A stretch of 35,596 nt of DNA from Ruminococcus sp. (lineage in GTDB: Bacteria > Bacillota > Clostridia > Oscillospirales > Ruminococcaceae): contig SVNW01000035.1 in NCBI GenBank assembly GCA_015066745.1, positions 1 to 35,596 on the forward strand. Direction: 5' to 3'. Positions 1 to 8,284 of the stretch are shown here, piece by piece. Made by a program: the position numbers and the translations under genes. Every line of letters starts with the position of its first letter. Position 1 is the stretch's first letter. The notes below the pieces were generated by a model, which was not told the DNA's origin, searched no databases, and saw only the letters and a list, made by a program, of their open reading frames with translations.

Positions 1-161
1 TTTTTATTATATTGTTAGGCTAAAAATCATTCACCAACTTAACCGAAAATTTTAAAAAAATTTTTTGAAGAATTTTTTATGTACGAAATTGCATATTTAC
101 ATTGCCTATGAAGGGCTGAATAGTAACCATTTCAATTATTTTTAAAGCAGTTATTTTGTTA

Positions 162-190
162 TTGCAAACTTATATGAAATATGTTAAAAT
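162..190 (+). promoter_or_regulatory. Predicted sigma-A promoter of the response regulator gene
   Basis: TTGCAA (162-167) and TAAAAT (185-190) are separated by 17 nt, and a TG dinucleotide one base before the -10 makes it an extended -10. It lies 40 nt before the start codon at 230. The AT-rich stretch 1-160 shows no gene or other convincing structure. Confidence 0.55.
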
Positions 191-229
191 ACTAATTAGA
201 AATTTTATTATGTATAAGGAAAAAAATAT

Positions 230-919
230 ATGACTAGAAGTTACAATGTTATGATTGTTGAAGATGAAGTAATAACACGTGAACTATTAAAAAAAATACT
301 CACTGATAATTTTTTTAAAGTAACTACTGCTCAAAACGGAAAACAAGCAATAAAAATAGCTAATGAAACACCTCCGGATATTATAATACTTGACCTCGGC
401 CTTCCGGATATGGACGGTTTTAAAATAATACGTGAAATACGTGAATGGACCCAGATCCCGATAGTAGTTGTATCAGGTAACAATAAAGAACAGGACAAAG
501 TTACAGCACTTGAACTTGGTGCAGACGATTATATAACCAAGCCTTTCGGATCTGCCGAACTTGTTGCAAGAATAAAAAATGCCATTAAACACTCCGCTGT
601 ACTTAAAGAAAAAAAGAACAGTGGAAAATATATTATACGTGATCTTACTGTAGATTTTATAAACAAACGTGTTTTTGTAAATGGATTTGATGCAATGCTG
701 ACTAAAAATGAATACCGAATAGTAGCATTACTTGCTGAAAATGCAGGACGTGTAATAACCTATGAACATATTATGAAAAACGTATGGGGCACAGACTTAG
801 TCGGAGACAGCCGTCTTCGTGTAAATATGGCAAACATACGAAAAAAAATCGAAGAAGATACCACATTGCCCGAATATATAATAACCGAACCCGGCATCGG
901 ATATCGTATGAGAATATAA
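230..919 (+). CDS. OmpR/PhoB-family response regulator (KdpE-like), orphan
   Basis: This is a two-component DNA-binding response regulator of 229 residues, full length for the family. The receiver domain covers about residues 6-120, with the acidic pocket E11/D12, the predicted phospho-acceptor D55 in the LDLGLPD segment and the conserved K104 in YITKPF. A winged-helix trans_reg_C domain follows (about 130-228), ending in the GIGYRM motif typical of OmpR-type hairpins. The ATG at 230 has an AAGGA ribosome site 8 nt upstream. No histidine kinase is adjacent in the window: the neighbour at 969 is convergent and unrelated, and whatever lies left of the window is unseen. The kinase and targets are therefore unknown. 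The resemblance to KdpE is at family level only; no kdp genes are visible. Confidence 0.93.
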   Translation: MTRSYNVMIVEDEVITRELLKKILTDNFFKVTTAQNGKQAIKIANETPPDIIILDLGLPDMDGFKIIREIREWTQIPIVVVSGNNKEQDKVTALELGADDYITKPFGSAELVARIKNAIKHSAVLKEKKNSGKYIIRDLTVDFINKRVFVNGFDAMLTKNEYRIVALLAENAGRVITYEHIMKNVWGTDLVGDSRLRVNMANIRKKIEEDTTLPEYIITEPGIGYRMRI

Positions 920-920
920 A

Positions 921-956
921 AAAATGCTTTCCGTATTTTTTTGCGGAAAGCATTTT
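921..956. terminator. Bidirectional intrinsic terminator
   Basis: A 13-bp perfect inverted repeat (921-933 with 944-956, core ATGCTTTCCG/CGGAAAGCAT) with a 10-nt loop and A/T tracts on both sides lies between the convergent stops at 919 and 969. It can serve both genes. Confidence 0.9.
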
Positions 957-968
957 TATTATTAATTA

Positions 969-2591
969 TTATTTTTTCTTTCTTGTTGGAGCAACTGTTT
1001 TCTTAGCTTTTTTATCTTCTTCCTGTTCAGTTACTTCATCATCATCTGATTCTTCATCTTCATCATTTTCAGTTTCTTCTTCGTCTTCTTCGTACTCATC
1101 GTCTTCATCATATTTACGACGACTTTTTTTCTTAGGAGCCGGTGCTTTATTTTCATCAACTATTGCACGAACAAATGAATAACCAAAATAGATCACAAAT
1201 AACAAAGCATCTATTATAACAACATAAAGAAGTGAATCCTTTATTGCGTTCTTTACAACGCTTGTTGAAGATACTGATGCAGGAACGAGAACATTATAAC
1301 TCTTTGCATAGATAACATTTTCATAATATTCGTTTGCTGTAAGATTTACTTCTTCAAGAAGAATATTAAGTTTTTCGTTGATTATTGCAAGATCAGCTTC
1401 AACCTTTTCTCTCTTGCTGGCATCTGCTACAGGTGTGGTTGTAAGTCTTTCGATTCTCTTCTGGTAATAATCTATACGCTGAATAGTATTGGAAAGATCA
1501 TTCTGAACACTGATTCTCTGATTGAAAAGTCTGTCATACTCAGCTGAGGCTTCCTGCGCTGTAGTATCTATGCTGTCATTTCCGTTACCGAAAATCATAA
1601 CAGTATTTTTCTGATAAGTATTTATAGAGTCGACTACTGTAGCAAGAACTTCACGATGCACAACTTCCTGTCTCTGAAGAGCTTCTATTCTGTACTGATA
1701 GTATGTAAGAAGCTTTTCTCTGTCCTTAGTTACATTAAAGAAATCAATATATGATGCTAAAACATCAATATCTATATCCTGAAGTGTTGATATTGTCTTT
1801 GAAAGATCTGAGAATGTAAGACCTGTAACTGAAGAACGGAAACGTATTGTATCAGCATTTGCAAGGCCGTTTACATAACTCTTCAAAGAAGACATTGTAT
1901 CTGTAAATACATCAAGTGCTTCTGCATAATCATAATCATTATAATCTATTGCAGTTATAGCACTTCCGAAAGCTTCATTATAACCATATTTGTCAAGGAA
2001 ATATGAGTTATAGGCTTCTAACATACTGTTAAGCAACTGAGCTGCATCAGAACCTGAAAAATCACAATTTGAATAATTAAAGTACACCTTATACTGTGTA
2101 GGATAATATGACACATCAAGCATTGATTCAACAGCAGCAAGTGAACTTGAACCGCTCTCTGCTTCATAAATAGTTTTATATGCTGTTATTCTTTCAATAG
2201 CATCCTGTGGAATGATACCTTCGATCTTTATGTTTCTTCTCACCGGTTCAAGAAGTTCAAGAGGATATCCGCACTCTGTAAGTGCTTCTTCTATTACCTG
2301 AGGATTTTTAAGTGAGTTTACATCAAACTTATTTCCATTCGGATCCTTACCTTTTTCGATACCATCAAATGTAAAACTTACAAGTGACTGAACTTCTTTA
2401 TGTTCTTCAGCATTTATAACACCAAGTCCCAGAATCGAAAGTATGGAAACAATAATAGTAACGGACAACCAGATAGCCAGATATTTTTTCAGTTTTGCCA
2501 GAATGGCGGTAATTGAAATAACTACTTCGTCCTTATCATCCTGATCGTTTTTTAATGTTACATTTAAGTAACGTTCTTCTTTACTTCCCAT
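969..2591 (-). CDS. Wzz/chain-length-determinant-like membrane protein with charged C-terminal tail
   Basis: This is a 540-residue protein with the topology of polysaccharide co-polymerases of the Wzz family. It has a short cytoplasmic N-terminus, TM1 at about residues 37-59, a large extracytoplasmic region rich in predicted helices and coiled coil (about 60-450), and TM2 at about 453-474. A 60-residue cytoplasmic tail then starts with a basic patch (KKKSRRK), continues with almost uninterrupted Asp/Glu, and ends in Lys/Arg. No tyrosine-kinase domain or polysaccharide genes are adjacent, so a role in exopolysaccharide export is inferred from topology alone. I chose the ATG at 2591 because GGAGG lies 6 nt upstream. 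An in-frame ATG at 2636 would add 15 residues and has a closer-spaced GGAG. It is monocistronic: own promoter at 2664-2692 and terminator at 921-956. Confidence 0.6.
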   Translation of the reverse strand: MGSKEERYLNVTLKNDQDDKDEVVISITAILAKLKKYLAIWLSVTIIVSILSILGLGVINAEEHKEVQSLVSFTFDGIEKGKDPNGNKFDVNSLKNPQVIEEALTECGYPLELLEPVRRNIKIEGIIPQDAIERITAYKTIYEAESGSSSLAAVESMLDVSYYPTQYKVYFNYSNCDFSGSDAAQLLNSMLEAYNSYFLDKYGYNEAFGSAITAIDYNDYDYAEALDVFTDTMSSLKSYVNGLANADTIRFRSSVTGLTFSDLSKTISTLQDIDIDVLASYIDFFNVTKDREKLLTYYQYRIEALQRQEVVHREVLATVVDSINTYQKNTVMIFGNGNDSIDTTAQEASAEYDRLFNQRISVQNDLSNTIQRIDYYQKRIERLTTTPVADASKREKVEADLAIINEKLNILLEEVNLTANEYYENVIYAKSYNVLVPASVSSTSVVKNAIKDSLLYVVIIDALLFVIYFGYSFVRAIVDENKAPAPKKKSRRKYDEDDEYEEDEEETENDEDEESDDDEVTEQEEDKKAKKTVAPTRKKK

Positions 2592-2663
2592 TTTTTCCTC
2601 CGTATTTCTATAATTTATTTCATGTGTATAACACATAAACTCCTGTAAAAACAGAACATTATC

Positions 2664-2692
2664 ATTATATCACATAAAAATGAGAATGTAAA
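2664..2692 (-). promoter_or_regulatory. Predicted sigma-A promoter of the Wzz-like gene
   Basis: On the minus strand TTTACA (2692-2687), a 17-nt spacer and TATAAT (2669-2664) preceded by TGA give a near-consensus extended -10 promoter. It lies about 75 nt upstream of the chosen start at 2591. Confidence 0.65.
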
Positions 2693-2720
2693 GAGAATTT
2701 GATATGTATTTTTTTGTAAA

Positions 2721-5216
2721 CTATATAAACGTTTCAAGGTATGAATCTATCTCTTCATAAGGAAGAGGCTTTGAGAAAAGATACCCCTGTGAATATCTTA
2801 TATGCATATCTATAATAGTCTGCTGTAATTCATAATTTTCAACATATTCTGCGACAAGTTCAGTTTTTAGTTTACTTGTCATATATACTATGGTTTCTGC
2901 TATTATTTTATGAATAGTACTGCTGTTTATGTTGCGGACTATCTCACCGTCTATTTTTATGTAGTCAGGTTCAAGTCGTGCCAGCTCTACAAGATTTGAA
3001 TAGCCTGAACCAAAGTCATCTATGGCTATCTTTATTCCGTTTTCATTAAGTTTACCTACAAAATCAGATACCATTTCATAATCTTTAAGTTCTTCGGATT
3101 CAACTATCTCAAATATAAAGTTTTCAGGGTTTGGTATACGTCCTATCAGTTCGTAGATATTTCTTTTCATTTCTTCTGAGTTTATATCATACGCTGACAT
3201 ATTTACAGAAACTATTTCACGTCTGTTTGAAAACAGATTAAAAACTTTTGTAAGCATCTGCATAGACATCTGAGGATAAAGCTTGTAATCTTTTGCTATT
3301 TCAAGAAACTGCCCAGGAGAATACAATTCACCATTTCTGCCTATGATACGCATGAGTGCTTCAAACTTTGTTACCTTCTTTTCAACATTATCATATATAG
3401 GCTGAAAATATGGAACGACCCTGTTATTTTTTATAGCGTCACTTACTATCTCGACCCATTTCATCTCTTCTGAAATCTTAAATGAACTCTGAAGCGCTGA
3501 TTTATAAACAGTATATCTCTGTCCATTCTTTTCGCCATTTATAAGTGTACTGCTTGCTTTTTCCATAAGCATATCATACTCGTCCATAACAACTGCAACA
3601 TTATTAAGACAAGTGATTCCAAGAGATTCAACACAAAAGCTTCCACAGTCCAGATAAAATGTTCTGACGAGTTTCTGAAACTTCTTTCTGTCATAATAAT
3701 CTCTTGCGGCAATTACTATTGTATTTTCATTGTATCTGTAAAAATTAAAATCAGACTCGCCAAAAAACGAACATATAAGGCGAAGATTTTCATTCATTAT
3801 CTCTCGGTGAGCCTGTTCTCCGTAATAGCTTTTCAGAACATCACCTTTTTCAACAGACACCATGCATATTTTATTGAACTTATTATCACCGTTATCAAAA
3901 GCAAACTTTGCACTATTATAAAGTCCGCTCTGTTCATCCATAAAAATTCTGTTTATGGCTGCCTTTTCATGTTCCATTATCTGTGTACTCAGTATCTGAT
4001 TTTTCTTCAGTATTGACTCACTCTGCATTTTCAGAACATAATTTATAAGCTCTCTGTTATCATCTATAAGACTTTCAAGATTATCAAAAGGAGTCTTATC
4101 AATTTCTATATATGACTTACTTTCAGAAATCGCAGTAAATGTACTTACCCCATTAAAATAACAGTTTTCACCATCTTTGAAACCTATCTGACCACGCAGA
4201 AAAGCTCCGCTTATATCAGTACGGTTAAATGGTGTAACCTCCCACTCAGAACAATTTTCCATATGTTTTCTTTTCATCATAGATGAATAAACAAATATCG
4301 TTTCTGCGTAGTTCTTTTCAATTTTTTCACACATTTCCCGACATTCAACAGCTGTTGTCATTGAACAGAGATACCCCATTCTGAATTTTGTATTTTCAGT
4401 TACTTTATTGTATAGTAATATCTTGTCATTACATGAAAGATGTTCAATGAAACAGTTTGAATTGCGATTATCCTGAAGAACCATAGAAAAACGTGATAAA
4501 ACATCATTTATATTATCACTTTTTCCAAAGAAATTCCTTATCCAGTCAGCAGCATTTTCATTTTCAATTTTGCAAAGTTCATATCCGTTTACTTCTGTTA
4601 CAGAATAAACATCACCTATCTCATCATGTCCTATAACAACATCACTGTAAACGCTCAGTTCATCACTTTCCGAACTTATAACAACACAAAGAACCGAATT
4701 TTCAGATACCTTATTTCCATAGAACACAAAAGGAAGACATGACTGTTCTTCTGATACAGCAGCAACACCGCCTACTACAATAGTTTTAGGTGATACTTTT
4801 TTCAGACTGTCAAGATTTTTTTGTATTTCACCAAAATTAGAATGAAATGCAAGTATCAAAGAAGTTTTATTATTTTTCAGATATCCTGATAATTTATCTA
4901 TAACTGCATATTTATCATCATCATCATACTCATGATAAAATACATCAATATCAGATTTTTCAAACTCTGTAACCGATATTATACAGCCTTTTTCAATTAC
5001 TTCGCCCTGACAAATAACAGCATAAGCACTTGTGCCTACAATATATGCCTTGGGAAATACAGACATAAGTTCTTCTATCACCGGAATTATAGTTTCCGAT
5101 GTATGCTCAGATGTATGTACCCTGATAAGATACTTTTTATTTTCGTCAAGACAATTTAACCTGTAAAATGTCTCGAGTGACTCTTTGCTTGTGTACAATA
5201 AATTATACGTCTTCAT
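2721..5216 (-). CDS. FIST-sensor / degenerate GGDEF / EAL c-di-GMP phosphodiesterase
   Basis: This 831-residue signalling protein probably hydrolyses c-di-GMP in response to a small ligand. The N-terminal half (about 25-360) fits the FIST_N and FIST_C sensor domains; the segments around IVGTSAYAVICQGEV and VVGGVAA are typical. A helical linker (about 375-425) joins a GGDEF-fold domain (about 425-570) whose signature is degenerate (NENTI where GGDEF is expected). A complete EAL domain follows (about 595-826). The expected catalytic and metal residues are visible: E619 in FEAL, N672, E703, D733/D734 in DDFGSGYS, K754, E790/E793 and Q810 in QGYLFSKP. Cytosolic, no TM segment. The start at 5216 is preferred (GGGGG 5 nt upstream); the ATG at 5228 has no ribosome site. 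It lies 30 nt downstream of the GH25 gene, probably the last gene of that operon. Confidence 0.9.
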   Translation of the reverse strand: MKTYNLLYTSKESLETFYRLNCLDENKKYLIRVHTSEHTSETIIPVIEELMSVFPKAYIVGTSAYAVICQGEVIEKGCIISVTEFEKSDIDVFYHEYDDDDKYAVIDKLSGYLKNNKTSLILAFHSNFGEIQKNLDSLKKVSPKTIVVGGVAAVSEEQSCLPFVFYGNKVSENSVLCVVISSESDELSVYSDVVIGHDEIGDVYSVTEVNGYELCKIENENAADWIRNFFGKSDNINDVLSRFSMVLQDNRNSNCFIEHLSCNDKILLYNKVTENTKFRMGYLCSMTTAVECREMCEKIEKNYAETIFVYSSMMKRKHMENCSEWEVTPFNRTDISGAFLRGQIGFKDGENCYFNGVSTFTAISESKSYIEIDKTPFDNLESLIDDNRELINYVLKMQSESILKKNQILSTQIMEHEKAAINRIFMDEQSGLYNSAKFAFDNGDNKFNKICMVSVEKGDVLKSYYGEQAHREIMNENLRLICSFFGESDFNFYRYNENTIVIAARDYYDRKKFQKLVRTFYLDCGSFCVESLGITCLNNVAVVMDEYDMLMEKASSTLINGEKNGQRYTVYKSALQSSFKISEEMKWVEIVSDAIKNNRVVPYFQPIYDNVEKKVTKFEALMRIIGRNGELYSPGQFLEIAKDYKLYPQMSMQMLTKVFNLFSNRREIVSVNMSAYDINSEEMKRNIYELIGRIPNPENFIFEIVESEELKDYEMVSDFVGKLNENGIKIAIDDFGSGYSNLVELARLEPDYIKIDGEIVRNINSSTIHKIIAETIVYMTSKLKTELVAEYVENYELQQTIIDMHIRYSQGYLFSKPLPYEEIDSYLETFI

Positions 5217-5246
5217 AAAAACCCCCATATACTGTCTACAAATTAT

Positions 5247-6146
5247 CTACTCTGTATCATTCTCGAAATACACATTCAAATCTGTAGCAAAATCTATACC
5301 ATCAATCTTACCCTCATTTGTATACTGCCACATCTTAAAATCATACGGGTAATCCGGATGGTCCTTATACTCGGCAAGCCACAAATCATATTTTGAAATC
5401 ATATCTATATTATATTTATCGTATCGAGAACGCAATAAATTAAGAGATGCATATATCATCGGCTTAAATCCCGCACTCTCTATTACTGAACAGAATTCCA
5501 ACGCACATTCACTCAACACATCACTCGTAATAGAATCTGTTCTGGCAGGAGCTTCGGTAATAACCTCCCAGTCAAAAACTACAGGATAAGTAATGTTCTT
5601 ATCCTTTATCCTGGTAAGAACATACTCCGCTTCTTCCCTTGCTTCAGACACACTGACAGCTTGAGAGAAAAAATATACACCGACTTCTATACCCGCATTA
5701 ATTGCATTGCTCACATTCACTTCAAAAAATTCATCAGTATGCAAATTTCCTGTTTCATAACCTCTGTACCCTAGTCTTATAATGGCAAAATCAATACCCG
5801 CTGACTTTACTTTTTGCCAGTCGATTTCCTTCTGAGCATATGAAACATCAATTCCCAACTTTGATTTTTGTAATCCACTATTATCATAATAATATTTAAA
5901 TCCGTATTTGTCAACTATATTTTTAAAATCATATGTATGAAAAGGTGCATTTGTATTGTATTCATCAACTTCTTCTACTTCTGATTCGATCTCCCGTATC
6001 ACATTTACAGGTCGGCTGGCTGATACCAAAACATTTATTATAATAATTACTGCTGATATAAAAGCTACCAAAAATAAAATTATAGAACATAAAACTATTT
6101 TTTGTTTTATGGTAAGCCGTCTTAAAAAATTTATTATTTTAATCAT
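5247..6146 (-). CDS. Membrane-anchored GH25 lysozyme (N-acetylmuramidase)
   Basis: This is a glycoside hydrolase family 25 enzyme that cleaves the MurNAc-GlcNAc bond of peptidoglycan. It has 299 residues: a basic N-terminus, one membrane segment (about 17-41) acting as anchor or uncleaved signal, an acidic linker (50-66) and the GH25 barrel (about 96-297). Family landmarks are GIDVSYAQ (D100), the IIRLGYRGY strand, YFFSQAVS, and the catalytic DWE motif with D192 and E194 in VVFDWEV. The ATG at 6146 follows AGAGGA and lies inside the end of the upstream lysozyme gene (8-nt overlap), implying translational coupling. A likely role is cell-wall turnover or insertion of envelope structures. A phage endolysin origin is less likely, because no holin or phage genes are nearby. 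Confidence 0.9.
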   Translation of the reverse strand: MIKIINFLRRLTIKQKIVLCSIILFLVAFISAVIIIINVLVSASRPVNVIREIESEVEEVDEYNTNAPFHTYDFKNIVDKYGFKYYYDNSGLQKSKLGIDVSYAQKEIDWQKVKSAGIDFAIIRLGYRGYETGNLHTDEFFEVNVSNAINAGIEVGVYFFSQAVSVSEAREEAEYVLTRIKDKNITYPVVFDWEVITEAPARTDSITSDVLSECALEFCSVIESAGFKPMIYASLNLLRSRYDKYNIDMISKYDLWLAEYKDHPDYPYDFKMWQYTNEGKIDGIDFATDLNVYFENDTE

Positions 6147-7629
6147 TAATTCCTCTTAATATAATATTATCGTTTTCTAATATATCACGTTTAGCACGGA
6201 CATTATCAAAAACATTTATTTTCCCATCTCCGTTTATATCACCCAATTCTCCGAAAGAAATATCTTTTACTTTATTAAGAATATATTTCTTTATATTATA
6301 ATTATCTTCCCTGTCTATAACACCATTCAGGTTTATATCGCCTCTCTGGGGATTTACAAGTACTGAAAAATCAATCGAGATATCCTGATAGTTTATAGTA
6401 ATAATACTTACACCGGGAAGATTTGTATTTCCACTGCATCCATAATCCTCAACAAGTTTCTCTGTACCATCACTATAACTTGCAACCACCTGCATACCAT
6501 TACTTGTAAATAATTCTCCTGCGGTATATGTTATTTTATCGGGTAATTTATGTATTCTTAATCCTGTAAGCTTTAATTCGGTTGTATATACCTTTGAGGC
6601 ATAATTAAGAACACACCAGCCGTCAATGCCGTTATATTCTGTTCTTCCCCATATATATCCGTCACTGTCTTTCTGTTCATATACAGTAATTAATGCATTA
6701 TAAGGAACAACTGTAAGTGCCTGTGACGATGTACCATAGTTCAGACGCAGATTTACACCGTTTTCTGAAACTATTCTCCATTTTTCAAATTTTTCTTCAT
6801 CAGGGATAACAGTAGTTTCAAGATTTCCTCTGATTCGTTCGGCATAGTCAAGAACGCACCAGCCATCATATCCGTTATATGAAAGACGTCCCCATGAAAA
6901 GCCTTCTTTATCAACTCTTTCAGAAATATTTATTATTGCATTGTATGGGATAACAGTCAATATATCTGACGTTGTACCATGATCTTTTCGCAGTCTTATA
7001 CCTGTAGACGAAGTTACTCGCCACTGTTCTCCGCTGAAACTATCCACAACACCATCACTATCTGATAAAAAAAGATCAGCTTCTCTCTCTCTGCGTCGGA
7101 GAAGTCCTGGCAATACTTGTCCTCCGGCCTTGCACCACAGCTTGAAAGCGTCTTTGATCTGGGTATCTGTGTAATTGTGAATGCCATTTATAAGATATGT
7201 TCTTATAGTTACTGTATCACTGCTTACCCACACATTTCCAAGATTATATGTAAAACTTACAAGAGCGTCATACTGATTTTGATTAACTGTTATATTATAT
7301 TTGTTAAGAAAATTCTGAACATACTTTTCATATGTAACAACTACATCACGTAAAAGTCTGTCTGCTTCAGCTTCTGTTATGCCATTTGGATATGCATCTT
7401 TATCCACGCCTGTTCCATATCCTATAGACCATTGGCTGTAATCCCATTTTGCATACTGAATAAATCCTTCAAATTCTTTTATAAGAGAAATACCATTTTC
7501 ACTTATACGAGTATGAAAAGCAGCTGTTACCACTGACTGTACAGGACAAAAGTACTGATATGACAAAGCTGAAGTTGCCATAATAAATGCTGTTAAACCT
7601 GCTGAAAATCTTTTCACTTTACTTCTCAT
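6139..7629 (-). CDS. Secreted GH24 lysozyme with two SH3 domains, Ig-like domain and dockerin
   Basis: This is a 496-residue exported muramidase. A basic N-terminus with a hydrophobic stretch ending near residue 38 acts as signal peptide. The T4/lambda-R-type GH24 domain (about 40-190) shows the catalytic E-D-T pattern: E54 in EFEGF, D63 in KWDYSQW and T73 in GYGTG, and it ends with LLRRREREADLF. Two bacterial SH3 repeats (about 203-266 and 284-346) bind wall peptide. A bacterial Ig-like domain follows (about 351-425). The C-terminus (about 429-485) has two dockerin-type calcium-binding repeats, GDINLNGVID and GDINGDGKIN. The start at 7629 has AAGGAG 7 nt upstream; the longer frame to 7674 lacks one. 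It overlaps the end of nth by 11 nt. The dockerin implies docking to a cohesin-bearing surface scaffold. Confidence 0.88.
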   Translation of the reverse strand: MRSKVKRFSAGLTAFIMATSALSYQYFCPVQSVVTAAFHTRISENGISLIKEFEGFIQYAKWDYSQWSIGYGTGVDKDAYPNGITEAEADRLLRDVVVTYEKYVQNFLNKYNITVNQNQYDALVSFTYNLGNVWVSSDTVTIRTYLINGIHNYTDTQIKDAFKLWCKAGGQVLPGLLRRREREADLFLSDSDGVVDSFSGEQWRVTSSTGIRLRKDHGTTSDILTVIPYNAIINISERVDKEGFSWGRLSYNGYDGWCVLDYAERIRGNLETTVIPDEEKFEKWRIVSENGVNLRLNYGTSSQALTVVPYNALITVYEQKDSDGYIWGRTEYNGIDGWCVLNYASKVYTTELKLTGLRIHKLPDKITYTAGELFTSNGMQVVASYSDGTEKLVEDYGCSGNTNLPGVSIITINYQDISIDFSVLVNPQRGDINLNGVIDREDNYNIKKYILNKVKDISFGELGDINGDGKINVFDNVRAKRDILENDNIILRGIND

Positions 7630-8284
7630 TATCGCTCTCCTTGATTTCATTAATGTAATATCTGCAGATATCATTTAATGTACATACTTCACAAAGTGGC
7701 TTTTTGGCTTTGCATACTTCTCTTCCAAAAAAAACTAATCTATGACAAAAATCTGAACCTTCGTCCGGTGGTATCAGTTTTACAAGATCTTTTTCAACCT
7801 TATGCGGATCACTGTTATCTGTAAGACCAAATCTTCCTGAAATTCTTATACAGTGCGTATCTGTAACTATTGCGGGTTTTCCGTATATATCTCCAAGTAT
7901 AAGATTTGCTGTTTTTCTTCCTACTCCGGGAAGGGTAAGCAAATCGTCCATATTATCAGGTACAGTTCCGTTAAACTTATCAATGAGCATTTCACATATT
8001 TCTTTTATATTAGCGGCTTTAGTTCTGTAAAAACCGCAAGGTCTTACTATACTTTCAAGTTCTTCAATATCAGCATTTGCAAAATCACGTATAGATGTAT
8101 ACTTTTTAAAAAGCACTTCTGTCACAATATTAACACGTGCATCTGTACACTGAGCAGACAATCTTGTAGCTATAAGCAATTCATATGGCTTATTATATTT
8201 AAGTGAACATTCTGCAAAAGGATATATTTTTTTCAGTTCACTGCATATTCTGAGTGCTTTTTCTTTTTTGTTCATAATAATCAT
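7619..8284 (-). CDS. nth: Endonuclease III (DNA glycosylase/AP lyase)
   Basis: This base-excision repair enzyme removes oxidised pyrimidines and cleaves the abasic site. It has 221 residues, the usual family length. The helix-hairpin-helix LPGVGRKTANLIL carries the catalytic lysine K124, the aspartate is D142 in VTDTHCIRI, and the C-terminal [4Fe-4S] loop has the exact C-x6-C-x2-C-x5-C spacing (C191, C198, C201, C207). The start lies inside the upstream Nudix gene (47-nt overlap). GGAGG sits only 3 nt before the ATG at 8284 and 12 nt before an in-frame ATG at 8275, so the first three residues are uncertain. Confidence 0.96.
   Translation of the reverse strand: MIIMNKKEKALRICSELKKIYPFAECSLKYNKPYELLIATRLSAQCTDARVNIVTEVLFKKYTSIRDFANADIEELESIVRPCGFYRTKAANIKEICEMLIDKFNGTVPDNMDDLLTLPGVGRKTANLILGDIYGKPAIVTDTHCIRISGRFGLTDNSDPHKVEKDLVKLIPPDEGSDFCHRLVFFGREVCKAKKPLCEVCTLNDICRYYINEIKESDNEK

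Noticed and set aside
784-1182. Plus-strand open frame rich in serine runs, overlapping the response regulator end and the Wzz-like gene
   Set aside because: It is the antisense shadow of the acidic tail (GAA/GAT codons read as serine TCT/TCA) and of the terminator; no ribosome site fits.
4025-4425. Active diguanylate cyclase function for the FIST-EAL protein
   Set aside because: The signature position reads NENTI instead of GGDEF; only the EAL half looks catalytic.
5247-7629. Prophage lysis cassette (two adjacent lysozymes)
   Set aside because: No holin, spanin or phage structural genes are nearby, and the dockerin, SH3 and anchor domains with overlaps to nth fit a host operon.
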